Below, piece after piece: positions 25,331-33,320 of a stretch of DNA of 55,394 bases. Position numbers and translations under genes: made by a program. How positions within the stretch are numbered: position 1 is the first letter of the stretch; the number at the start of each line of letters is the position of its first letter. The notes below the pieces were generated by a model that ran no database searches, was not told the origin of the DNA, and was given only the letters and a program-made list of their open reading frames with translations. This DNA comes from Verrucomicrobiota bacterium (lineage in GTDB: Bacteria > Verrucomicrobiota > Kiritimatiellia > SS1-B-03-39 > UBA6053). The DNA is taken from the NCBI GenBank assembly GCA_020831635.1, contig JAFIGC010000022.1:1-55394 (forward strand), given 5' to 3'.

Positions 25331-26698
25331 TCAGTCGGATCCGTCTGATCCCCGAATCGCCGCTACCATGTCGGCGCGGTCGGGGATGATGGAGGCGAAA
25401 CGCTCGACACCGTTCACGCAGATACTGGGAATGGCGGTGACCTTGAGCTTTTTCATGTAGCCGAGTCCGTCGCGGTTGAGGATTTTGTGTTCGCGCACCG
25501 AGACGGGGATGCTGGCGGCTTTGGCACCCTCTTGGGCCGCTTTGAGCATGTAGGTGCAGGGGGCGCAGCCGGCGGAATCGAGGGTAACCACGTCCACGAT
25601 GACTTCCGGGGCGTTGGCGTAGTCGGGGATGACGATGTCATCGAAGGGATCGGAATCGACCACATCGGGCAGGGCGAGGGCGATTTGGCGCTGGTAGTCG
25701 TCGTGCACAATGCCCGCGACCACGTCGAGATTTTCGGGTTTGCAGGCGTAGGGAAGATCACATCCCGGGGCGAGCATGAAGCCGGGCCCCTCCCCCGCCT
25801 CGCGCAGACATCGGGCCACATCGCGACGGGTGGCGTCGGCGTCGCCGAGCAGAAGCACCGTGGTGAGCTTGAGATTGCCGCCAAAGGATTTTTCGGCCGC
25901 GCGGCACACTTCACCGAGCTTGACCAGATCCACGTTTTCGTCCACGCAGATGTTGTCGCAGGTGGTTTCGGCCATCACTTCAAGATTGCGGGTGGCGTTG
26001 CCACAGACAAAAAGTGAGGACAGTCCTCCGGCCTCCCGCACCGCGTCAAAAATGCGGTTCATGCAGGGCGCGACCACCGCTTCGAAGTGGGCCGGACCAA
26101 TCTGACTGATCATGGGATCGACCACCGCGATGACATCGATGCCGGTCTCGAGGTAGGCCAGCGAAAACTCAATGGCGATATCGGTGCAAAAGTCCATCAG
26201 GGTGGCGACCCCGTCCTCTTCATCGAACATGTCCAGCAGAAATTCCTCGCCGCGCAGATGCAGGGCGAGGGTCAGCGGACCGGTGAGCAAACCGAAAAGG
26301 GCGGTGTCGCCGCCGATGGAGGTCTTGAGCCGTTTCACGGCATCGAAAACGGCAGGGAAACGCCCATTCTTCATGGAGAAAGCGGGTAGCGAGGACAGAT
26401 CATAGCTGTCGTCCAGCGGGTGGGCCGCGACGGACGGCGGGGTTTCTTTGGCCCAGGCGAGGGTGCAACCGAGCACTTCGGCTTCGAGTTGTAGGTCGAA
26501 GACGACGGGCAGGCCGTCGGGCTGATACCGTTTGTGGGCGGCTTCCAGTCCGGCGACAATGTGGTCGGCGGATTTGAGGTAGGCTTCCGCGTCCACACCG
26601 ATGAGCGCGCCGGCGTGCACGCCGGTGAAAGGAACCCAGGGCAGGCGGTCCGCCGCTTCGCAACGGAGGGTTTTCAGGAGGATGTCTTTTCCGGTCAT
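25331..26698 (-). CDS. UroD-family corrinoid methyltransferase fused to thioredoxin-like domain
   Basis: Residues 1-350 form a uroporphyrinogen-decarboxylase-fold protein of the MtaA/CmuA methyltransferase type, which moves methyl groups between corrinoid proteins and a thiol or folate acceptor. The zinc site of the family is H-x-C...C; here it reads Phe230-Val-Cys232 and Cys313, so the His is missing. Residues 360-445 form a thioredoxin-like fold with CAPC at 378-381 and a cis-Pro motif (TAIPSICVNG). The frame is continuous, so the fusion is real in this sequence. It follows the second UroD gene by 1 bp in an operon with a corrinoid protein. A redox or thiol-acceptor role of the fused domain is inference. 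Confidence 0.85.
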   Translation of the reverse strand: MTGKDILLKTLRCEAADRLPWVPFTGVHAGALIGVDAEAYLKSADHIVAGLEAAHKRYQPDGLPVVFDLQLEAEVLGCTLAWAKETPPSVAAHPLDDSYDLSSLPAFSMKNGRFPAVFDAVKRLKTSIGGDTALFGLLTGPLTLALHLRGEEFLLDMFDEEDGVATLMDFCTDIAIEFSLAYLETGIDVIAVVDPMISQIGPAHFEAVVAPCMNRIFDAVREAGGLSSLFVCGNATRNLEVMAETTCDNICVDENVDLVKLGEVCRAAEKSFGGNLKLTTVLLLGDADATRRDVARCLREAGEGPGFMLAPGCDLPYACKPENLDVVAGIVHDDYQRQIALALPDVVDSDPFDDIVIPDYANAPEVIVDVVTLDSAGCAPCTYMLKAAQEGAKAASIPVSVREHKILNRDGLGYMKKLKVTAIPSICVNGVERFASIIPDRADMVAAIRGSDGSD

Positions 26699-26699
26699 G

Positions 26700-27959
26700 T
26701 TATTTCTTTCCGTTGTATGCTTTGACGGCGTTGATCATGGCGAGCATGTTGTCCACGGGCGTGAGCGCCTGCACGTTGTGAATGGCGTTGAAAACAAACC
26801 CGCCGCCGGGGGCAAAGGTTTCGCAACGGCTCAGCACTTCCTCGCGCACCTGTTCGGGGGTGCCGAAGGGCAAGGTCTGCTGGGTGTTGACGCCGCCGCC
26901 CCAGAAGCAGATTTTGTCGCCGTAACGTTCTTTCAGTCCCGCCGCCTCCATGCCTTTGGCGGAGCATTGCACCGGATTGAGGATATCGAATCCGGCTTCG
27001 ATGATGCTTGGAATCAGGGTGTCGATGGCGCCGCAGGAATGTTTGAAGGTTTTCCATGACGTGTTGGCGTGAATCCAGTCGTTGATGCGGCGGTAATGGG
27101 GGAGCCAGAGTTCGTGAAAAGTGTCCACGGAGCAGAAGGTCGATTCCTGGGTGCCGAAGTCGGTGCCGCAAACCACCACCACGTCCAGCACATCTCCGGC
27201 GATCTCGTTGAGTTTGGCCATGTTGTCGAGGGCGATTTCGGTCTGGCGATCGAAGAGCTGGAACACAAAGTCCGGATCGGAGGCCAACAGCATGTACCAG
27301 TCCTCCACCCCGCGCACGCCTTTGGGCTTCGTCAGGAAGGGCGCGGGCACCAGTGCGATGTCGCCGAGGCAGGTGCCGTTGAGGTGGGTGATGACCGCGC
27401 GTTCGCCGCCGCGCACCCGCGCCGCCTCTCTCTTCCAGTAGGCGGCTTCCTCGGCGTTCATGGGGCCGAACTCCTCCAGATTCTCCTCCAGCTTGAGATC
27501 ATCCTCGTCGTAATCCTGGGGACGCACGAGGGTGTCGAAGAAGTAGCTGGTTTTCGGCATGTGACCGCTGGGCGCCGCGCTGCGGTCGCCCTTGGGATAG
27601 ATGTAGGTGCCGTCGGCTTTTTCGTCCACTTGGAAGTGTTCGGAAACCAACACCGTCTGCCCCCACCAGGTGCGGTATTCCTTCCAGTTTTCATTCACAA
27701 AACCAAAGATGGTGCGGTTGGGAAAGATGCTCTCGACATCGATGCCCATGGCGTCCTTGAGATCATCCTCCACCAGTCCCAGCATCTGATAAGGTTCGCA
27801 GACTTTCACCGGACGTTTTTCGAGTCCGTATGCCTCGCGGAGCTGTTCCACCACGCTGCAGTGAATGCCGGTGATAAAGCAGCCCCCGAAATCCATGGGG
27901 AGTTGATCCGGCTGACGGTGTTCGATGGCCGCGCGCACGCGTTGTTTGGAGGTCATCAT
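26700..27959 (-). CDS. UroD-family corrinoid-dependent methyltransferase
   Basis: A 419-residue UroD-fold methyltransferase. The zinc-binding signature is intact: His307 and Cys309 in FKHSCGAID and Cys332 in PVQCSAKG. Enzymes of this kind transfer a methyl group from a methylated substrate to a corrinoid protein or from it to an acceptor. The gene starts inside the stop codon of the corrinoid protein gene (ATGATGA), GGTGG upstream. The methyl donor is unknown. Together with the preceding and following genes it forms a three-gene methyl-transfer operon. Confidence 0.88.
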   Translation of the reverse strand: MMTSKQRVRAAIEHRQPDQLPMDFGGCFITGIHCSVVEQLREAYGLEKRPVKVCEPYQMLGLVEDDLKDAMGIDVESIFPNRTIFGFVNENWKEYRTWWGQTVLVSEHFQVDEKADGTYIYPKGDRSAAPSGHMPKTSYFFDTLVRPQDYDEDDLKLEENLEEFGPMNAEEAAYWKREAARVRGGERAVITHLNGTCLGDIALVPAPFLTKPKGVRGVEDWYMLLASDPDFVFQLFDRQTEIALDNMAKLNEIAGDVLDVVVVCGTDFGTQESTFCSVDTFHELWLPHYRRINDWIHANTSWKTFKHSCGAIDTLIPSIIEAGFDILNPVQCSAKGMEAAGLKERYGDKICFWGGGVNTQQTLPFGTPEQVREEVLSRCETFAPGGGFVFNAIHNVQALTPVDNMLAMINAVKAYNGKK

Positions 27960-28594
27960 GCCGCCACCTCCACCAGGCTGCGGGCCAGGTCCACGGCGCT
28001 GGCGGCGTCGGCGGAATAGCCGTCCGCGCCAATCTCTTTCGCGAAGGCATCCGTGATCGGTGCGCCGCCCACCATGATTTTCACGGAAATTCCTTCCGCC
28101 TTCAGCAACTCAACCGTGCCGCGCATGGCCGGCATGGTGGTGGTGAGCAGGGCGGAGAGGCCGACCAACTGGGCGTTGTGTGTCTTCACCGCCTCCGCGA
28201 AAGCGGCGGCGGAAACATTGGTGCCCAGATCAATGACCTCGAAGCCGGAACCCTTCAGCATCATGGCCACCAGGTTTTTGCCAATGTCATGCAGATCCCC
28301 TTCCACGGTGCCGATGACCACGCGAAATTCCGCTTTGATGCCGGAAGCGGCCAGAACCGGTTCTAAAAGTTCCATGGACGTTTTCATGGCCCGCGCGGCC
28401 ACCAGCACCTCAGGCACGAAAATTTCATTGGCCTTGAACCGACGACCCACATCGTCCATTCCCACTTTCAACGCCTCCAGAATGGCCTGCGGCGAGGCGT
28501 TTTCCGAGAGCGCTTGTTCCGTGATGGCTTTGGCGTCTTTGCGTTTGCCGGTTTTCACGGCCTCGATGAGAAGGGACAGGTCGGTGGTGTTCAT
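27956..28594 (-). CDS. Corrinoid (B12-binding) methyl-carrier protein
   Basis: A 212-residue protein like MtbC/MtmC/MtaC. The N-terminal helical cap domain (1-88) is followed by a Rossmann-like B12 domain with the cobalt-ligand motif Asp100-Leu-His102-Asp-Ile-Gly105 and VGGAPIT near 177. It carries a methyl group on cobalt between two methyltransferases. First gene of its operon, coupled to the UroD gene by overlap. No reductive activase (RamA-like) gene is in the window. Confidence 0.93.
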   Translation of the reverse strand: MNTTDLSLLIEAVKTGKRKDAKAITEQALSENASPQAILEALKVGMDDVGRRFKANEIFVPEVLVAARAMKTSMELLEPVLAASGIKAEFRVVIGTVEGDLHDIGKNLVAMMLKGSGFEVIDLGTNVSAAAFAEAVKTHNAQLVGLSALLTTTMPAMRGTVELLKAEGISVKIMVGGAPITDAFAKEIGADGYSADAASAVDLARSLVEVAA

Positions 28595-28631
28595 GGATGC
28601 TCCTGCTTGGAGGGTTGGGATGTATTACGGT

Positions 28632-28664
28632 GATATAGACATTATCTTTCAAAGATATAGACAT
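28632..28664 (-). promoter_or_regulatory. Operator-like perfect direct repeat upstream of corrinoid operon
   Basis: On the minus strand ATGTCTATATC occurs at 28664-28654 and 28642-28632: an 11-bp perfect repeat with a 22-bp period, 38 to 70 bp before the start of the corrinoid gene. The spacing is typical of AraC-type activator sites; its sequence differs from the CGCAAA sites, so another regulator would be involved. Confidence 0.6.
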
Positions 28665-28764
28665 CATACACCATCTCCGGCATGAAAATCTTCTCAGTTT
28701 CCATGATAAACATCTCATTTCTTGTCCGCTGATACACATCCCGCACTCGAAGCTCTGCATTCGT

Positions 28765-29057
28765 AAATGACCACGGATGCTATTCAGCAGACCACGGATC
28801 GAAATGGGGATGGGGGAGGATAGAACCAACGGATAAAGGAAGAGATGCCTCAACAGCCCTCCAGGCGCGGACGCGTAGCGTCTTTGGACTGCGGTAGCGC
28901 AGTGAGGAACGAACGGAGCTGCCGCTTTGAAGGGTTCTTCTCTCGTCGCTCCGAATTCGAAATGACCACGGATGCTATCCAGCAGACCACGGATTCGTGT
29001 AAACGATGTCCAGACCCCACCCGTCATTCGTCATTCGTCATTCGTCATTCAAAATTC
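28765..29057. repeat. Composite repeat region: 35-bp direct repeats, degenerate hairpin element, 7-bp tandem repeat
   Basis: The 464-bp gap between the corrinoid operon and the cellulase-like gene has no gene. A 35-bp sequence (starting AAATGACCACGGATGC) is present at 28765-28799 and 28960-28994 with one mismatch. Between them lies a diverged copy of the two-hairpin repeat (28870-28928; hairpin 1 GACGCgtaGCGTC, hairpin 2 stem GCGGTAGC/GCTGCCGC). At 29023-29050 GTCATTC is repeated four times and runs to the stop codon of the next gene. Confidence 0.8.
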
Positions 29058-29058
29058 G

Positions 29059-30261
29059 TCACTCTAAAAATGTTTGAGTCAGAATGTAGTGGTTGCTTTG
29101 GTAGTGCCAATCGGCATCTTGCCAAAGGGAGAAGATGGGTTCGGCGTGGTTGGAGAGGGTGAGGCCGGACCAGGGGAACTGTGCGAAGATACGGGCGGCG
29201 TCGGCGTTGTAGCGTTTGTACCAGGTCCAATCCACTTCGGGGAGGTCCGGATGATTGCAGGGGCCGTAGGCTTCGGTGCAGATGACCGCGAAGCGGTGAC
29301 CGCCGGGAAGCGTGAGGGACCGGTGGGTCATTTCGCAGAATTGCCGCGCGTGAGTGAGCATGGCCGCGTAGTTGCGGCGGCAGGCGCGTTCCCAGGCCGC
29401 ACCGAACAGGGCGAGATCCAGCTGTTCCTGCTGCGCATGCATGATGAAATTCGATCCGCCGGGGCCGGCCTGATCCAAAGCAACGCGATCGGCGTCGGTC
29501 AACTGCGCGTCGGGCATGAAGTGGGCGTCCACCGCATCGTAAATCGCGGGCACGCGGTCGGGATAGTTCTCCACCCAGACGCCGGAGTACAGCAGGGGGA
29601 TTTCATCGCGGGCGATTTCGGCTTTGACAGCCTCCCCAAGCCAGAGGTTGAGATCCTTGTAGAGGGCATCGTGTTCGGTACGCAGGTAACGGATCCGTCC
29701 GTCGCCGATTTCTTTGAGTTCTTCGGAAGATTCGCGCACCCGTTGGAGAAGATTGCCCAGAAAGATCGGCACCTCGTTCAGCGGCGCCACCCAGACGGCG
29801 CGCTCCAGCACCCCGTCCTCCCGCATCAGCCGCAGGGCCTTTACCCAGGTGTCGGCCCAGGCCCGGCATACGGATTCCTCTTTCTCGTGCGGAATCAGTT
29901 CGCTGCCCAGGACCTCAAACGACTTCCAAGTATCCAGACCAAGCCAGATACCGTATTTGCGGCAGAGGTTCGCGAGTTCTATGACCTTGGCCCGCACATC
30001 GACGGTGAGTCCGCCCGGCTGACGCACAAAGCCCCAGGAGGTGACGCGGCGGTTCGCTCCGCGCTCGGGAAAGGTGTGCGCCCCTTTCAGATAATAATGG
30101 GGGAAGACATCCACGCGCAGGGTGTTGTATCCACGTTCCGCCGCTTCGGCCACACAGCGCTCGAGGTCGTAAAATGCGCCACCGGGATGATGGCTCTGCA
30201 GCCACGAAAAATCCCACATGGCGATGGTGAGCGGGGTGTTTTTCTGGAAATAGGGAATCAT
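29059..30261 (-). CDS. Cellulase-like TIM-barrel glycoside hydrolase
   Basis: A 400-residue protein without signal peptide, like the 'cellulase-like' family related to GH5 (clan A). The probable acid/base is Glu163 in PLNEVPIF and the probable nucleophile Glu330 in VICTEAYGP. MWDFSWLQSHHPGGAFYDLE at the N terminus forms the first barrel strand and helix. Substrate unknown. Last gene of a run of glycan genes; its stop codon lies in the tandem-repeat tail (GAGTGACGAAT). Confidence 0.8.
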   Translation of the reverse strand: MIPYFQKNTPLTIAMWDFSWLQSHHPGGAFYDLERCVAEAAERGYNTLRVDVFPHYYLKGAHTFPERGANRRVTSWGFVRQPGGLTVDVRAKVIELANLCRKYGIWLGLDTWKSFEVLGSELIPHEKEESVCRAWADTWVKALRLMREDGVLERAVWVAPLNEVPIFLGNLLQRVRESSEELKEIGDGRIRYLRTEHDALYKDLNLWLGEAVKAEIARDEIPLLYSGVWVENYPDRVPAIYDAVDAHFMPDAQLTDADRVALDQAGPGGSNFIMHAQQEQLDLALFGAAWERACRRNYAAMLTHARQFCEMTHRSLTLPGGHRFAVICTEAYGPCNHPDLPEVDWTWYKRYNADAARIFAQFPWSGLTLSNHAEPIFSLWQDADWHYQSNHYILTQTFLE

Positions 30262-30265
30262 GGGA

Positions 30266-31672
30266 TTAGTCCTTTGCCATCAAGCCGATGTTGAGGCGGA
30301 AATTCGCCCAGCCACCGCGAATGTGGCCGGGGGTGTTGGTGCCGACCACGAAGACGAGTTCCTCCCCGGCGGTGAGAGACAGGGCGCCTTCGCGACTAAA
30401 GGGCTCGATGTCGCGGCGTTTGGCACGGTAGAGCATCCGTGAAGTACCCGCGTCCTCCCCCCACGGGAAGTGGAGGACGTGAAGCGCGAAATCCTGCTCT
30501 TCATATTGCCAAACTTGCAGTCGGTCGGCTCCGAAACGGAAGGCGTAGCGCCCGGTTTCGGGTGCGACGAAAACGAGCACCGCGGCTTCGCGTCCGGAAA
30601 AGCCCAGAAGGTTGCCGCCCGGTCCGCTTGTGTACAGTGCCATGCCCTCGGGTCCGGTGAAGCCCGCCTCCTCGGCAAACCACTGCATGGGATGGGGCGC
30701 CCAATCGGCTTTGTTCTGTCCGGTGGTCTCATCCATGGCCGCGGAACGTCCTTTGGGCATCCAGTGCAACCGCCAGAGGGTTTTGCCTTCGACGGTGGTG
30801 AAGACCGGCTCGTCAATCCAATGAACCCCCGGTGTAGGAGCGGAAAAACTCTGCAATGCCGGGCGTCCTTCGGAATCCATAAAATCCGCGACTTCCTGTG
30901 GAACCACCTCAATGGGTGCGGGATATACGACCAAACCTTCGGTGATCGGCTCCTTGAGCGTGTGGGGTCCGGGTTCGCCGCTTCGGAACAGTTGGGGCAG
31001 GACTTCCCGAAAGGTCTCGTTGAAAAAACCGTATCCCCCCGCGTGCGGGTGCACGGCGTCGTTGGCGAACGCACTCCACTCGATCTCACCCGCCTCCAAC
31101 TTGGCCGCCACCGCGTGGGCCAGTCCGATGGTGGGAATGCCGTAGTGGATGGCGACCTGCTCGTGGAAGCCGGCGGCGCGGGGAAGTTCGCCGTTCCGAT
31201 AGCTGTCCAAATGCCCCCGGGACAGGGTGTAGAAGAAGGCCAAATCGGTTTCGGGATTTTGAAGCCAGGTTTTGTGCACCATGCGCTCCATGTGGGAGCG
31301 GCTGTCACTTTGCCCGTCATTTACCGCAAACTCGATGAGCAAAAGGTCGGGTTGATGGATCAAGACATCGCGGTCATAGCGTTTGGCGCCGAAGTCGGAT
31401 CCGGTGCCACTGATGCCCGCGTTGACCACCCGGATCTCCGCGTTTGGCCAATTCTCCCGCAGCCAGGCTTCGGTGGAGGCGACATACCCCGCCTCGCCCC
31501 CGCCCCGGGTGATGGATCCGCCGATGAAGACCACGGTGAGTTCTTCTCCGCGCTCCAGTTTGGCGGCGGCGTTGGGAAGTCCGCTTCGGGAAACAAAAAG
31601 GTGAGACGGCATCGATTCCGCGCAGAGGCTTGAAAGGATCAAAGACATAAAACACGCCAGGCGAAGGTTCAT
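30266..31672 (-). CDS. SGNH/GDSL-family esterase, secreted, two-domain
   Basis: The 468-residue protein has a signal peptide (1-19) and an SGNH hydrolase domain: Ser53 in GGSIT, Gly block in NAGISGTGS, Asn118 in EFAVND, and Asp205/His208 in NDAVHPH. Such enzymes often remove acetyl groups from plant or algal polysaccharides. The C-terminal 220 residues form a beta-rich domain (ETGRYAFRFGADRL) that may bind carbohydrate. The start overlaps the GH39 stop (ATGA), and the next gene starts 4 bp after its stop. Confidence 0.88.
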   Translation of the reverse strand: MNLRLACFMSLILSSLCAESMPSHLFVSRSGLPNAAAKLERGEELTVVFIGGSITRGGGEAGYVASTEAWLRENWPNAEIRVVNAGISGTGSDFGAKRYDRDVLIHQPDLLLIEFAVNDGQSDSRSHMERMVHKTWLQNPETDLAFFYTLSRGHLDSYRNGELPRAAGFHEQVAIHYGIPTIGLAHAVAAKLEAGEIEWSAFANDAVHPHAGGYGFFNETFREVLPQLFRSGEPGPHTLKEPITEGLVVYPAPIEVVPQEVADFMDSEGRPALQSFSAPTPGVHWIDEPVFTTVEGKTLWRLHWMPKGRSAAMDETTGQNKADWAPHPMQWFAEEAGFTGPEGMALYTSGPGGNLLGFSGREAAVLVFVAPETGRYAFRFGADRLQVWQYEEQDFALHVLHFPWGEDAGTSRMLYRAKRRDIEPFSREGALSLTAGEELVFVVGTNTPGHIRGGWANFRLNIGLMAKD

Positions 31673-33234
31673 TCGACCGCACCCGGATATTCGAGTGCTT
31701 TGTTGAGGGCAACCAGATCGGCGGAATCGGCAAATGCAACCGACGGCTCGACGGAAAGCGCCTCCACAAAGAGCACCTCATCCCGGCGGAGGGTGAAGTC
31801 GAGGCGCGCTTTCCCGTCGATCACCTCCACGTAGCGCGAGCGGTGGCGGGGGGTTGCGGCCGCACGAAGGGCCTCTTCGTCGATGCGACTGAGACTGGCG
31901 GGACTGCCCAGGGCTTTCCAGGTTTCCCAGGCGCTGCCCTCCCCTTCGGTCACCAAGGCGGTGGCCAAACGCACCTGCCGGGCCTCTTTCAGCCGTTCCG
32001 GCAGAGGCAGTTCCACGGCACCGGTCCAAGTTTCGGTTTCCATTTCCGGCATGTGGAAATTCCAGAGCAACGCTCTTGTGGTGACGGTTTCATCGGTGAT
32101 GATCCAATCCGCCAGCGCGGGTTTGTCCGGACAGGGGATGTCGTAGCGTGGACCGTTCAGACGATTCAAAAAGCTGAAGGCGTGGAAGGCGGGTTTGGGT
32201 TCGCCCGCGAGATTGAGCAGTCCATAATATTGATTGCGGTTGTCATAGCGCCGATGGGTCACGCGGGCTTCGTGCATGACGTCGGAGGCGGTCCAGTAGC
32301 CCAGCACGTCCACATGCGGTTCGGTGTGGAGGTTGTGGTGGAGCACGGCGGCACATCCGAAAAGCCGCACCACATCGTCTCCGCCCACCCACTTGGCTTT
32401 TCCGTTGTGTCCGCAATGCTGGATGTTCCACTCGGTGATGATGTGGGGGATGTCCCCGAAACCGGCCTCGGTGACGGCGACGCGGGTATTTTTGAACTCA
32501 TCGGCAAAAAACATCCCCGGGGCATGAGGAGAGTCCTTCCGCCAAGCGTAGACACCGTACTCCCCCATGGGGTAATTGTGATAGGTGAAAAAATCGATGG
32601 GCGCGCCGTGTTCGCGACACCAGAGGGCGAAGGGCAGCACCATTTCTCCACCGGCGGCGGCGGGTCCGCCGATTTCGAGATCGGGATGCACCCCTTTCAC
32701 GGCCCGTGCACTGGCGGCATAGAGTTCGAAATATTCCTCCTGGGTCCCGGTCCAGAACTGTCCGTTGAGATTGGGCTCGTTCCAAACCTCGAACTTCCAG
32801 CGCCGCACCCGGTTCATGCCGTAGCGTTCGATAAAATGACAGACCGTGGCCGTCACCAGTTCCTCCCACTCCGACATGAGCTTGGGTGGAGTGACGTTCA
32901 TTTTGTAAAAGAAAAAGGTGTTGTCCCCCGAGGCGATGCAGGCGGGCATGGGATTGAGTTCCACGATGGGATCAAAGCCCAGTTCCACCAGCACGTCGTA
33001 CACCTTGTCCAGCAGGGCCCAGTTAAACACCAAGGTGCCGTCCGCCGCCCGCTCCACCACCCCGAGGTCATCGTGATACGAGGCGTGAAACCGAATGGCT
33101 TTGTAACCGAGTTCTTTTTGAAGGAAGCGCAGGTGGTCTTGCACATCGGCCCGGAGAATTTCCGTGGCCGTGCCTTGGCAGATGCAGCCTTTCCAGGCGT
33201 GGGTGAGCGGAGGGAGTGTAGCTTGTGATGTCAT
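31669..33234 (-). CDS. GH39-like beta-xylosidase
   Basis: A 521-residue GH39-type TIM barrel followed by a beta-sandwich. Catalytic acid/base Glu153 is in FEVWNEPNL and the nucleophile Glu268 in HIITEWN, both at the expected places. Family members cleave beta-xylosides or alpha-L-iduronides; a beta-xylosidase is likely. No signal peptide, so it acts in the cytoplasm. First gene of a tight run with the SGNH and cellulase-like genes. Upstream, CCCAACA occurs twice 10 bp apart (33280 and 33290). Confidence 0.88.
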   Translation of the reverse strand: MTSQATLPPLTHAWKGCICQGTATEILRADVQDHLRFLQKELGYKAIRFHASYHDDLGVVERAADGTLVFNWALLDKVYDVLVELGFDPIVELNPMPACIASGDNTFFFYKMNVTPPKLMSEWEELVTATVCHFIERYGMNRVRRWKFEVWNEPNLNGQFWTGTQEEYFELYAASARAVKGVHPDLEIGGPAAAGGEMVLPFALWCREHGAPIDFFTYHNYPMGEYGVYAWRKDSPHAPGMFFADEFKNTRVAVTEAGFGDIPHIITEWNIQHCGHNGKAKWVGGDDVVRLFGCAAVLHHNLHTEPHVDVLGYWTASDVMHEARVTHRRYDNRNQYYGLLNLAGEPKPAFHAFSFLNRLNGPRYDIPCPDKPALADWIITDETVTTRALLWNFHMPEMETETWTGAVELPLPERLKEARQVRLATALVTEGEGSAWETWKALGSPASLSRIDEEALRAAATPRHRSRYVEVIDGKARLDFTLRRDEVLFVEALSVEPSVAFADSADLVALNKALEYPGAVE

Positions 33235-33320
33235 GGGATGAAGTGGCGGATTTAGTATGAAGGTTGAAACTCTTCAATACCCAACAGACCCCAACATACA
33301 CGCCCAAATTTACTCAACCG

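Noticed and set aside
28595-28764. Cobalamin riboswitch before the corrinoid operon
   Set aside because: The leader is about 38 bp after the direct repeat and has no B12-box or long structured leader.
29023-29057. CRISPR array
   Set aside because: GTCATTC units are 7 bp with no spacers, and the 112-bp array at 51686 has no unique spacers either; no cas genes are present.
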